Shown here piece by piece: positions 26,601 through 34,120 of a stretch of 48,894 bases of DNA. Position 1 is the stretch's first letter; the number at the start of each line of letters is the position of its first letter. The notes under the pieces were generated by a model that saw only the letters and a list, made by a program, of their open reading frames with translations, searched no databases and was not told the origin of the DNA. This stretch comes from Phycisphaeraceae bacterium (GTDB lineage Bacteria > Planctomycetota > Phycisphaerae > Phycisphaerales > UBA1924). A program made the translations under genes and the position numbers. Location of the stretch: the NCBI GenBank assembly GCA_026128865.1, contig JAHCJE010000008.1, positions 1 to 48,894 on the forward strand. The letters are read 5' to 3'.

Positions 26601-27851
26601 CGCACGTCCCCAACCACGCTCGGCGAGCGCGTCGGCAGACGACTCCAACTCCGCCGGCAACGCCCAGTCCGTGGACGTCAACGCGCCGCGCACGGCGATC
26701 ATCGCGGCGTAAGCATCACGCGCCCGCTTGCCTTCGTTGCGCATCTCGCTCAGTGGTAGGCTGGCAAGGTCGCGCCGGCTGCCCGGATTGCGCCTCTGCG
26801 CAATCTCGGCGGGGTCGATCGCCCTTCGGTTCAGGAATGGAAGCAGCGCCGTGCCGAGATGCTCGTCACGCTCCCATCGCGCGCGCGAATCGACGTCGAG
26901 GCTTTCGACATAGTCGCAAAGCGGCAGGAGCCAGTCGTCGCTCGCCGCGCACAACTCCTGCCATGCGACCGGATCGAAGGGGTACAGCGCACGCTGGATT
27001 GCGAGGTACGCCTGCCATCCCACGACCGCGAGGACAATCGCGGCCGCGACGCCGAGACCGGCTTTCGCACGCGATCGCTTGCGCCGGCTCCAAGGCGAAG
27101 GAACCGCTTCCACCGCGGCGCAAATCTCCTCGATCGTGAGCGATCCGTCGGGCGTGTTCGGGTCGAGCAGCCGGGCGCAGATGTCTCGCCACGCCCCACC
27201 CACTCCCCGACCGAGTCGGTCCCAGGCCTCGGACCGCTCGATCGGCCAGCCGCCGAGCGCGGCGAACTCGCGGTGCAGGATGAGGCGGTGGATCAGGCGG
27301 CCGAGGGCAACGAGGTCGGCGTGCTGCCCCCCCCTTGGCGGGTCTGCGGACGGGTCGCAAAGGGCGACGTCGGCGGGCGTCCAGGCGTTCCGGGTGGCGA
27401 GCAGGACGTTGCCGGGCTTGAGATTGCCGTGGCCGCGGCCAGCGCCGTCGCGCACCTCGCGCAGGGCGTCGAGGACGCCGAGGACGAGGCCCTTGAGCCA
27501 GGGTGCGCTCTCGTCATCGAAGATGAAGCGGCCGGAGGTGAGGTCGGCGGCGGTGCGCGGGCGCAGCGACCACGCGACGAAGACGCCGCCGTCGTAGCGC
27601 CCGTAGTCCTCGACGCCGGCCCAGTGCTCGCCGCCGGAGGCGCGGGCGAGGCGTTGGGCCTCGGCGGCCTTGAGGAACTCGACGACCAGGGCCTCGGCAC
27701 GCTCGGGGCCGAGCAGGTCGTCGGGGCGCTCCATCCATTTAACGGCGTAGCGGACAGGGTCGGGGTCGCCGGAGCGCGTGGCGACGGAGACGGTCCAGAA
27801 GCCGCGGCGGTAGAGGTCGCGTTCGATCTCGAATGGCCCCACCCGCCTCAT
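23640..27851 (-). CDS. Pseudokinase - transmembrane - helical - SUMF1 (FGE-like) fusion protein of the T6SS cluster
   Basis: The 1,403-residue protein starts at ATG 27851 behind an excellent GGGAGGG. Residues 1-250 are a protein-kinase-like domain: the VAIK Lys is present (YAVK, K38) and so are LKPGN (144-148) and a DFG-position Asp (CDPS, D166). The glycine loop is degenerate and the catalytic HRD is HGN (141-143), so the base Asp is lost. One membrane helix lies at about 264-284. About 850 helix-rich residues follow. The last 270 residues are a formylglycine-generating-enzyme-like (SUMF1) domain: CRLPTEAEW, GNVAEFVS, GFRLVF. Topology predicts kinase inside and SUMF1 in the periplasm. In Pseudomonas, kinase PpkA and the FGE-fold periplasmic TagR are separate; here both elements seem joined. 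I see no Cys pair for sulfatase maturation, so the SUMF1 part is probably a binding module. Confidence 0.88.
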   Translation of the reverse strand: MRRVGPFEIERDLYRRGFWTVSVATRSGDPDPVRYAVKWMERPDDLLGPERAEALVVEFLKAAEAQRLARASGGEHWAGVEDYGRYDGGVFVAWSLRPRTAADLTSGRFIFDDESAPWLKGLVLGVLDALREVRDGAGRGHGNLKPGNVLLATRNAWTPADVALCDPSADPPRGGQHADLVALGRLIHRLILHREFAALGGWPIERSEAWDRLGRGVGGAWRDICARLLDPNTPDGSLTIEEICAAVEAVPSPWSRRKRSRAKAGLGVAAAIVLAVVGWQAYLAIQRALYPFDPVAWQELCAASDDWLLPLCDYVESLDVDSRARWERDEHLGTALLPFLNRRAIDPAEIAQRRNPGSRRDLASLPLSEMRNEGKRARDAYAAMIAVRGALTSTDWALPAELESSADALAERGWGRAAAEVRDLASELREAPGPGLAERIDRGLAAASLPSEISRRLSRIEAGSTAADSTGAEGFVLFGSSAHAALTAAAEAEDALRTLGETLGEYALVADRIAVFVATDWQRVDSGAFVEHAESLRALRAGSVEADIEFFTRLLDEVSRESFRRLPVLSNPVHAWGAGDRIDRVSDGLTRAADSPDTDEALRARIQSVAARSEAVRGRALEAESMAWNAFTRERVVALAGEVSAELNALERDSAELFAEIASRERAWVQRVRGATSPLGNAALDAEWGLRRDDLFAAYDSTRDYSLLRARMGSMESVLRGLVEAAVSSVDLGAPEALIYAAAPLREALLRRQGSAAEPALRAARWENGAYTNPDAMLAVAREAAAASTEWVAAVRGIFADMMSAQRAVEGLLLPGDPLPDGGTPRSLVERCAARPEFSEVNGPRTFEELLGWFEELDGIGRSSDRAVLSRIAREGGRSPAASYAAWLRLGGFDAPGWPGNAVELREEVVARDRLRASLAALRDEERRSRLEATLASEGQSRWARAAEAARTQEEFLACVAEIERFGVDATRLEPRLRYNLALLGLRSAAVTSRPESEVEQAVAEFITQVRGLPEVGPWARVADGFAGIVADWRAGPGRVKFSEVGPGVNGWFPIADDDDLRVVYEWRGERRTRAPTQVRRMEFVRVDGAGPETIYVATEEVSLALMQSWLTAEQWMEVAPALVPSAFQNNDVWSGPRVWLWPTQLRNGLGRRRGIEGQRDDWLPANVEASAATPQYAPSLRDPRDPLRIAPEHRTSDLHPIQHVTAHGAERFAETLNCRLPTEAEWVRALRLYEDSDTTGWNVRDETFAAQRDHVARIIAEKQAAGAVRINFRYPDDGVFMPEGVQVSRSAEAAFHEGNDGVLWFQPVNRGAGRVLKNMIGNVAEFVSIPGANARYGVIGGSALSPPELALDRAYEIPARQVADATFADVGFRLVFSAGDARIHLGRQVADALRDIGLDLGG

Positions 27852-27904
27852 GCACCCTCCCGGAGCGGGGCCTTGCACGGACCCGCTTCTCTCGCACTAC
27901 GGGG

Positions 27905-28046
27905 CGGGGCCTTTCAGGCCCCGTCTCGGGGAGTCTACCTCAGAACCGCGGGCGGATGTTCGCAGGAGCGCAGGGACGCGCGGGGATGAGCGAGGGTGCG
28001 CGGGCTGAAGCCCGCGGCTCGGAGTGAGGCTCGCGGTGAGGCGAGC
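27905..28046. repeat. Cluster of three GC-rich hairpins upstream of the phosphatase gene
   Basis: Three inverted repeats lie within 142 bp. The first is CGGGGCCT-TTC-AGGCCCCG (27905-27923, 8-bp stem). The second is CGCGGGCT-GA-AGCCCGCG (27999-28016, 8-bp stem). The third is GCTCGC-GGTGAG-GCGAGC (28029-28046, 6-bp stem). None is followed by a T tract, so they are not ordinary terminators. They fill the divergent space between the pseudokinase gene and the phosphatase gene and could be REP-like repeats or leader structures. Confidence 0.55.
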
Positions 28047-28081
28047 GGGCTTCGTGCGGGCGGGATTCCCTACCATGCGCC

Positions 28082-28882
28082 ATGCCCGCCGCGGACCCGA
28101 CCCTCGCTCGCCTCGAGTTCGCGTTGGAGTGCGCCCGCGAGGCGGGGGACCTGACGCTGGGCTACTTCCGCTCGCGCCGGTTCGCGGTGGATGCGAAGGA
28201 CGACGGCTCACACGTGACGGACGCCGACCGCGAGGCGGAAACGCTCATCCGCGATGCCCTCGAGCGGGCCTTCCCGGACGACGCGATCTTCGGCGAGGAG
28301 CACGGCGAGCGGGCGGGGAGTTCGGGGTACCGGTGGCTGATCGATCCGATCGACGGCACGGCGTCGTTCGTGCACGGCGTGCCGCTGTACGGGACGCTGG
28401 TCGCGGTCGAGCGGGGGGGGGAGTCCGTGGCCGGCGTGATCCACATGCCCGCGCTGGGCGAGACGGTGCACGCGGCCCGCGGCGGCGGCGCATGGCACAC
28501 GACGGCAGAGTCGCGCGAGCCTCTGCCCGCTCGGGTCTCGGCGGTGCGCACGCTGCGCGAGTCCATGCTCGTGCTGACCGCGTTCGACTACTTCGCCAAG
28601 GCGGGGCGGGAGGACGTGTTCGCGCGGCTGGCCCGGGCGTTCGCGCGGATGCGCGGGTGGAGCGACTGCTACGCGCACCTGCTGGTGGCGACGGGCCGGG
28701 CCGAGGCGGCCGTCGAGCCGACGATCAAGCCGTGGGACGTCGCGCCGATGACGGTCATTCTGGAGGAGGCGGGCGGCCGGTACACCGACTGGCGCGGGCG
28801 AGCGACGGCGTATGGGCCGGATGGGGCGTCGACGAACGGGTGGATTCACGAGGAGTTGTTGGGAGTGCTGGGGGAGCCGTGA
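28082..28882 (+). CDS. hisN: Inositol-monophosphatase-family phosphatase, probable histidinol-phosphatase
   Basis: The 266-residue product carries all metal-binding signatures of the Mg-dependent, Li-sensitive phosphatase family: GEEHG (71-75), WLIDPIDGTASFVHG (85-99) and KPWDVAPM near the C-terminus. The FVHG rather than FxxxxP context and the overall size fit the HisN-type histidinol-phosphatases, which dephosphorylate L-histidinol phosphate in histidine synthesis; an inositol or other sugar phosphatase cannot be excluded. It stands alone, divergent from the pseudokinase gene, with the hairpin cluster in front. A G9 tract at 28413-28421 encodes two glycines in frame. Family certain, substrate inferred. 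Confidence 0.85.
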   Translation: MPAADPTLARLEFALECAREAGDLTLGYFRSRRFAVDAKDDGSHVTDADREAETLIRDALERAFPDDAIFGEEHGERAGSSGYRWLIDPIDGTASFVHGVPLYGTLVAVERGGESVAGVIHMPALGETVHAARGGGAWHTTAESREPLPARVSAVRTLRESMLVLTAFDYFAKAGREDVFARLARAFARMRGWSDCYAHLLVATGRAEAAVEPTIKPWDVAPMTVILEEAGGRYTDWRGRATAYGPDGASTNGWIHEELLGVLGEP

Positions 28883-29103
28883 CCAAACCCCGACGCAGCG
28901 CACAGTGATAACCGTCGGTCGACTCCCGAATCTCCGATCATCTCCCAAACGTCCGGGAAAAATCCACGGTTTGGCCGGCTTCGCCCTATGCCGACCCCGG
29001 CCGTTCGTAGTACTCTGGGACCATCCCGGTCCGACGCGTTCCGGCGTCAGACGCCGCTGTTCGCATTCGGACACGCCGCACTCGCGGGAGGCACACGTTC
29101 AGC
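28883..29103. other. Non-coding stretch between hisN and the dockerin-type remnant
   Basis: I see no convincing gene here. Small inverted repeats occur (GGACC-ATCCC-GGTCC and GGCGTC-A-GACGCC around 29020-29060). The last 60 bases before 29104 may be further decayed dockerin-type coding sequence. Confidence 0.4.
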
Positions 29104-29157
29104 AACACGCGGGACTTCATCTGCTTCATCAACGCCTTCGTCGAGGGCTGCCCATAG
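29104..29157 (+). pseudogene. 3' remnant of a dockerin-type gene
   Basis: Read from 29104, the DNA encodes NTRDFICFINAFVEGCP followed by TAG at 29155-29157. This matches the C-terminal motif of dockerin-like ends in this lineage and the one in the neighbouring beta-helix gene (NSLDFIAHLNAYV). Upstream bases resemble the rest of the motif only if indels are allowed, so only the tail of a former gene is left. It sits 52 bp before the ATG of the next dockerin-type gene, suggesting an ancestral tandem arrangement. Confidence 0.5.
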
Positions 29158-29209
29158 AAGAGCACACCGCGAACGCGAGTTGAAACAAGAGAAGAACAGG
29201 AGGAGAATC

Positions 29210-31500
29210 ATGACACGCTCACCGACACAGGCAACCCGGCACATCGTATCCCGCCTGCCGTTCGTCGCCCTGGCGGTCGCGACGCTCGTGGCGTTTCTCG
29301 CCGGCGGCGCTCGCGCCGAGGACTACTTCATCGACGACGGCGACGTGCCCGCCCTAATCGCGGCCATCGAGGCCGCCAACGCCAACGGACCGAGCGTGGA
29401 CACCATTCACCTTGCAAATGGTGGAATGTACGAACTCACCGAGCCGCACAATAGCGGCTTCGGACTTCCAGCCATTGACAGTGCGATCATCATCCAAGGC
29501 AACGGCGCCACCATCATGCGTCCGCTCGATGCGCCGACATTCGGGATCATTGTGATCACGGGGTCGGGCGATCTGAGTCTTCACTCCGCCACACTGATCG
29601 GGGGCAACTCAGCCATTGGAGCGGGGCTCGAGAACGGCGGCGCCCTCGTTGCCACTGACTGCATTATCAAGCAGAACTCCGGGGGCAATGCGATACGGAG
29701 CTGGGGCACCCTGACGATGAGCGGGTCCACGTTCAGCGGCAATAACCTTGGCGCTGTCATCTACATCGGGTCGAGTGGCGTCGCTGCACTTGAAGGGTGC
29801 ATCATCAGCCAGAATCTCGCCACAGGGATTCACAATCAAGGCACACTGACCATCACCGGCTGCGCCATCACCAATAACACAGGCGCCATCGCCGGCGCGA
29901 TCGAGAACGCTGGACTTCTCTTCATGAGCCACAGCACGATCGGTGCCAACACAGGGATCGATGGTGCCGGCATCCGAACGTGGAACGCTGTCGAACTCGT
30001 GCATTGCGACATCAGCAACAATACCGCGAGCGGCGCCGGGGGCGGTCTTTACGTCGGGAATGGCGCAACCGCTGTCATTCGTGACAGCACGCTGCGCGAG
30101 AATGCGGCGGCCGCAGGCGGAGGGATATACAACGGGGGGACGATCACGCTGCATGACAGCGAGATCACCAACAACACGGCACAGTACGACGGGGCAGGGG
30201 TCGCCAACACCGGCTCGATGACGGCCGCGGGGACCACGATTCGTGGGAACAGCGCTGATACTCTCAGCGGCGGGACAGCAGGTATTTACAGCCCCAACAG
30301 CAGCAGCCATGTGACGATGACGAACTGCTTGATCTCGGACAACAGGTCTTACTGGGAGACTGGGGGCATCACGAGTGGGGGGGAACTTCTGCTTTCCGAG
30401 TGCGTGATCAGCAATAACAGGTCGCTCCACGCCGGCACTGGCGGGATCTCGGCCAGCGGCATTACGACTCTGTCTAATTGCATTGTGAGCGATAATGTCG
30501 GCGGGTACGACAATTGGTACGGCGGCGGCGGCGTTACAGCGTACGGCCACACGACGCTCGTAGGCTGTGTCATCAGTGGCAACCTGGGCCGCCTAGGCGG
30601 CGGCCTGTGCAGGTATGGAGAAACGACCGTTTCCGATTGCAGGATCAGTGGCAAGCTTTGCTTTGGGGCCTGATTGCCAGGGGTTTACAAGCTACGGGGA
30701 TACCACTCTGATGGACTGCGTAATCAGTGAAAAATATCACCGCTAACGCGACGGCGGTGGTGTTTACGCGTCGGTACAAACGACACTGATCGCTTGCACA
30801 ATCAACCACAACTGCGTGCAACGTATGGGGCGAAGCATTTGGCAACTCACCGCTGCGGCTCTTGCCAACTGCACAATCAGTGGCAACAGCGGGAACCTTG
30901 GTGGTGGGATGGTGTGCGTGCAGATCAAGAAATCGCACCCTGTCTCCTGATGGTGAACTGTACCATCGCCGACAATCATGGTGTCGGTATCGAGAACTAC
31001 GGCGACCCAGATGGTCTTACGCACCAACTGCATTGTCGCCCACAATACCCCAGCGGCGACTTCCGACGGTATGTATACCGATGCTGGCCCGCAATATCGT
31101 CGAGGACGGCGTCACACGACTGACCCACCCACCAGCTCGCAATATTATGCTCGGTCCCTACGCCGACAACGGCGGCCCGACCTGGACGCACGCTCTCCTT
31201 CCCGGCGAGAAGCCCCGCCATCGACGCCGGCGACTGCGCCGGAGGCACCATCGCCCAGGAGGACCAGCGCGGCGTCCTTGCGCTGGGGCGCGACGCGTGC
31301 GATATCGGCGCATTCGAGTTAGAGGCCGACCACTGCCCCGCCGACTTCAATGGAGATACGGTCGTCAACTCCCTCGACTTCATCGCGCACCTGAACGCCT
31401 ACGTTTTCGAAAAGGATCCGTCGATATTCAGCACACGGGGACTGAGTGCGTGAACTCGCTCGAGCTTCATCGCTTTTCCTCAACGCCTATGTCGCCGGAT
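29210..31500 (+). pseudogene. Secreted right-handed beta-helix protein with dockerin-type C-terminus, 3' third frameshifted
   Basis: A strong AGGAGGAG (29198-29205) precedes ATG 29210. The intact part, to TGA at 30673, encodes 487 residues: a signal peptide (cleavage after ARA, about residue 36), then about twenty short beta-helix turns of the pattern TLT.C.IS.N.....GGI. From there the reading is broken. Successive frames give DTTLMDCVIS, then GGGVYASVQTTLIACTI, NCTIADNHGVGIEN, NCIVAHNTPAATSDGMY, DNGGPTWTHALLPG, SPAIDAGDCAGG, then CPADFNGDTVVNSLDFIAHL and finally a damaged second copy of that motif (31433-31500). At least seven frame changes and one in-frame stop are needed. The intact ancestor was a secreted protein with paired dockerin-like repeats. 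Local sequence error is the main alternative to real decay. Confidence 0.75.
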
Positions 31501-31652
31501 GCCGTAGCAAAGCGCCGCACCTTCGCGTGTGTCTGGCTTTGCGACCTCGGCGCTCCGGCGGTTGCCCACCCTGCCCTCCACCCACTTCGGTCGGAACGAG
31601 CGAAGTCTTAGCACGCCAGGCGGTGGTCACCACACCGCGGCACAGGCCCGCG

Positions 31653-31661
31653 TGGTACAAT
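31653..31661 (+). promoter_or_regulatory. Extended -10 promoter-like element
   Basis: TGG-TACAAT resembles an extended -10 box. Eight bases on is an ATG (31670) that opens only a 19-codon ORF (MIDLTVSSGTNGPLPSLRG, then TAG). I see no clear -35. It may be the promoter of a lost gene. Confidence 0.25.
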
Positions 31662-31679
31662 CGTCCCCTATGATCGACC

Positions 31680-31871
31680 TCACGGTGAGCAGCGGGACCA
31701 ACGGACCTCTGCCGTCGCTACGGGGGTAGTGTGCGGCTTCGCTGCGTTCAGCTGCGCCCGCAGTTCTCGTTCTCGCTTCTCCGCCTTGGATCGCTCGTCG
31801 CTGCGGACCAGGGACTCCAGCCCGCGGAAGATCCAGTACCCAGCAAGCAAGGTCAGGACGGGCTCCATCAT
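31680..31871 (-). CDS. Small hypothetical membrane protein with a charged helix
   Basis: The 63-residue ORF starts MMEPVLTLLAGYWIFRGLESLV, one short hydrophobic helix, followed by a charged coiled-coil-like helix (DERSKAEKRERELRAQL). GGAG sits at a suitable distance before the paired ATG codons. The composition is natural for a small inner-membrane protein and unlike the arginine/serine-rich shadow frames around it. It stands alone between a pseudogene and the SDR gene. I do not recognise it; it may be real. Confidence 0.4.
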   Translation of the reverse strand: MMEPVLTLLAGYWIFRGLESLVRSDERSKAEKRERELRAQLNAAKPHTTPVATAEVRWSRCSP

Positions 31872-32157
31872 TCACTCCACGGTCAAGCGGAACGAGAAAT
31901 GCTCAAACCCCAGGTGCTGCCGCGCTCACGCGTCCGTCGAATCCGGATTCCACGGCGGCGATTCGCACTCGACCTCGCGCGACCGCCGGTTCTCGCGCCA
32001 CAGAACGGTTTACCATCACGCGCCCTCGTGCCCCACCGTGGGGTGACGCGCGCGGGCTGCGGAGAGTATACCGATCCCGTTCTCGGAGCTCACGGTTCCT
32101 CCATCGAGCTTGGGCGAACGCTGCAGCCGCGTAACGGCGTGGTACCGTGCGGCGGGG
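31872..32157. other. Intergenic region with one hairpin, no gene seen
   Basis: This stretch holds an inverted repeat CCCCA-CCG-TGGGG at 32031-32043 without a T tract. The ORFs crossing it have shadow-like composition. I find no tRNA or other RNA gene. Confidence 0.4.
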
Positions 32158-32931
32158 TTACGGGTAGTCCTGCCTCGTCGGCCGGATCAGGGCGTCGCAG
32201 ATGTTGACGGCGGGGGGGCGGCTGACGATGAAACTGATGAGTTCGGCGACGTCCTCGGGGGTGAGGACGGGGCCGATGCGGTCCACCACGCCGGCGAACC
32301 AGTCCTCGGCGTAGCCCGCGACACCCTGGAACTCGGAGCGCACGAAGCCCGGCTCGATGAGCGTGACGCGGACGCCCCTGGGGCCGATCTCGCGGCGGAG
32401 GGCCTCGGCGAGGGAGTTCACGGCGAACTTGGTCGAGCCGTACATGGAACTGAAGGGGGAGATGTGGCGGCCGACGTTGGAGCCGATGACGACGATGTCG
32501 CGGGCTTCCTGCTGCCAGCCGGGGCCGTGCTCGATATCGGCGAGCAGGCGTGCGGCGGCCTCGCGCATGAGGCGGGCGGCGGCGAGGAGGTTGGTCCGGA
32601 TCATGCCCTCCCACTGCTCGGGGTCGGAGGTGGTGACGGAACCGTTCAGCCCGCGGCCGGCGTTCACGACGACGAGGTCGGCCTCTTCGCCGAAGCGCTC
32701 ACGCGCGGCGTCGAACATCGCGCCGATGACGGCGGGGTCGGCGGCGTCGCCGGGGACGACCGCGGCGCGCTCGCGGCCGATGCGGTCGGCGACCTCGTCG
32801 AGTTTCGCCTTGCGGCGCGCGTTGAGGACGACGCGGGCGCCGTGGGCGGCGAGGTCGCGCGCGATGGCCTCGCCGATGCCAGCGCTCGCGCCCGTCACCA
32901 CCGCGATCCGCCCGTCAAGCCGCTCGTGCAT
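32158..32931 (-). CDS. Short-chain dehydrogenase/reductase (SDR), NAD(P)-dependent
   Basis: The 257-residue product starts at ATG 32931, preceded by CAGGGAG. It has the classical SDR plan: the cofactor glycine motif TGASAGIG (13-20), NAG at about 92-94, and the catalytic YGSTK (Tyr-x-x-x-Lys) with a Ser upstream (VVIGSNVGRH). The C-terminal part has IEPGFVRSEF and ends with PPAVNICDALIRPTRQDYP, typical of the YdfG/clavaldehyde-type SDRs acting on 3-hydroxy acids or small alcohols. Substrate unknown. The frame continues upstream into the inverted repeat, but that reading starts with GTG and lacks an RBS. Confidence 0.88.
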   Translation of the reverse strand: MHERLDGRIAVVTGASAGIGEAIARDLAAHGARVVLNARRKAKLDEVADRIGRERAAVVPGDAADPAVIGAMFDAARERFGEEADLVVVNAGRGLNGSVTTSDPEQWEGMIRTNLLAAARLMREAAARLLADIEHGPGWQQEARDIVVIGSNVGRHISPFSSMYGSTKFAVNSLAEALRREIGPRGVRVTLIEPGFVRSEFQGVAGYAEDWFAGVVDRIGPVLTPEDVAELISFIVSRPPAVNICDALIRPTRQDYP

Positions 32932-32970
32932 CTCTGACTCCCTGTGTTGCTCGCCCGGTTGCAGGAGATT

Positions 32971-33174
32971 ATTCACCACAGAGGCGCCGAGGGCACTGAG
33001 GGGGAGAGATCCGGTGGAGAGAGCAAAAAGTGTGGGATGTCAGAGTGAAGCATGGCTGGAGGACCAGATTCGGCACAGGCGGGACGCCTGTGCCACCGGC
33101 TACACTGCCTAACTCCATTCCTCTGCTCTTCAGTTCTGTTTCCCCTCTGTGCCCTCTGCGCCTCTGTGGTGAAT
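32971..33174. repeat. 204-bp element with 34-bp inverted ends and a perfect internal hairpin
   Basis: The left end (32971-33004, opening ATTCACCACAGAGGCGC) and the reverse complement of the right end (33141-33174) agree at 31 of 34 positions. Between them is a perfect 10-bp-stem hairpin, GGCACAGGCG-GGA-CGCCTGTGCC (33072-33094). No ORF is convincing inside. This resembles a MITE-like or other dispersed repeat between the divergent SDR and nfo genes. Similar 'CACAGAGGC' type repeats are, as I recall, common in planctomycete genomes, but I cannot check that here. Confidence 0.65.
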
Positions 33175-33206
33175 CCCACTCCTTCACTCCGTGACTTCCC
33201 CTCCCC

Positions 33207-34103
33207 ATGTTCGGCTCGCACCTCTCCATCGCCGGCGGCATGACGAACGCCCTGCACGAGGCGGAGCGGCTGGGCCTGGAGTGCGTGCAGGTCTTCACGA
33301 AGAACCAGCAGCAGTGGAAGGCCCCGCCGCTGGACGGCGCGCAGGTGGCGGACTGGACGGCGGAGGTCGCGCGGCTGGGCTGGCAGGCGCGCACGGTCAG
33401 CCACGCGTCGTACCTCATCAATCTCGCCAGCCCGAACGCTGACCTGCACGCCAAGTCCGTCGATCTGATGCACGTCGAGATCGAACGGTGCGAGGCGCTG
33501 GGCATCCCGTTCCTCGTGCACCACCCCGGGGCCGCGACCGACGGCGACCCGGACGCGGGGCTGGCCCGCATCGCCCGGGCGTACCGGGAACTGTTCCGGC
33601 GGACGAGGGGGTACCGGACGGTCTCGTGCCTGGAGAACACGGTTGGCTCGGGGACGAACCTCGGCCGCACCTTCGAAGAACTGGCCCGGCTCCGGTCGAT
33701 GATCCTCGGCGAGGGCGCGGACCCGGAGCGGGTCGCGTTCTGCTTCGACACCTGCCACGCGCACGCGGGCGGGTACGACCTGTCGGAGCGGGAGGGCGCG
33801 GCCCGCGTGCTGGACGATTTCGACTCGATCTGCGGCGAGGACCTCATGCGCGTCGTCCATCTCAACGATTCCAAGGGAGCGGTCGGCAGCCGCCTCGACC
33901 GACACGCCCACGTCGGCGAGGGGACCATCGGCGGCTCGACCCGGGCCGACCGGCTGGCCCGGTCGGGGTTCGCGGCGGTAGTGAACCGGCCCTCGCTGCG
34001 CGGCGTACCGAAGATTCTCGAAACCCCGAAGGGGAACTCGCCCAAGGGCACGCCGCACGACACGATCAACCTCCGCCGGCTGCGGCGGCTGCAAGAGTCA
34101 TGA
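33207..34103 (+). CDS. nfo: Endonuclease IV (AP endonuclease)
   Basis: The 298-residue protein cleaves abasic sites in base-excision repair. It opens MFGSHLSIAGGM, as in endonuclease IV, and carries the family's metal-ligand segments: VHHPGA, ENTVGSGTNLG, FDTCHAHAGGYD, HLNDSKGAVGSRLDRHAHVGEG and ILETPKG. All nine expected zinc-ligand positions seem to be in place by eye. Length is normal with a slight basic C-terminal extension. The next gene begins at or just after its stop, so the two are probably cotranscribed. The promoter should lie in or next to the repeat element upstream. Confidence 0.96.
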   Translation: MFGSHLSIAGGMTNALHEAERLGLECVQVFTKNQQQWKAPPLDGAQVADWTAEVARLGWQARTVSHASYLINLASPNADLHAKSVDLMHVEIERCEALGIPFLVHHPGAATDGDPDAGLARIARAYRELFRRTRGYRTVSCLENTVGSGTNLGRTFEELARLRSMILGEGADPERVAFCFDTCHAHAGGYDLSEREGAARVLDDFDSICGEDLMRVVHLNDSKGAVGSRLDRHAHVGEGTIGGSTRADRLARSGFAAVVNRPSLRGVPKILETPKGNSPKGTPHDTINLRRLRRLQES

Positions 34104-34120
34104 GCATCCGAGGCGCCACC

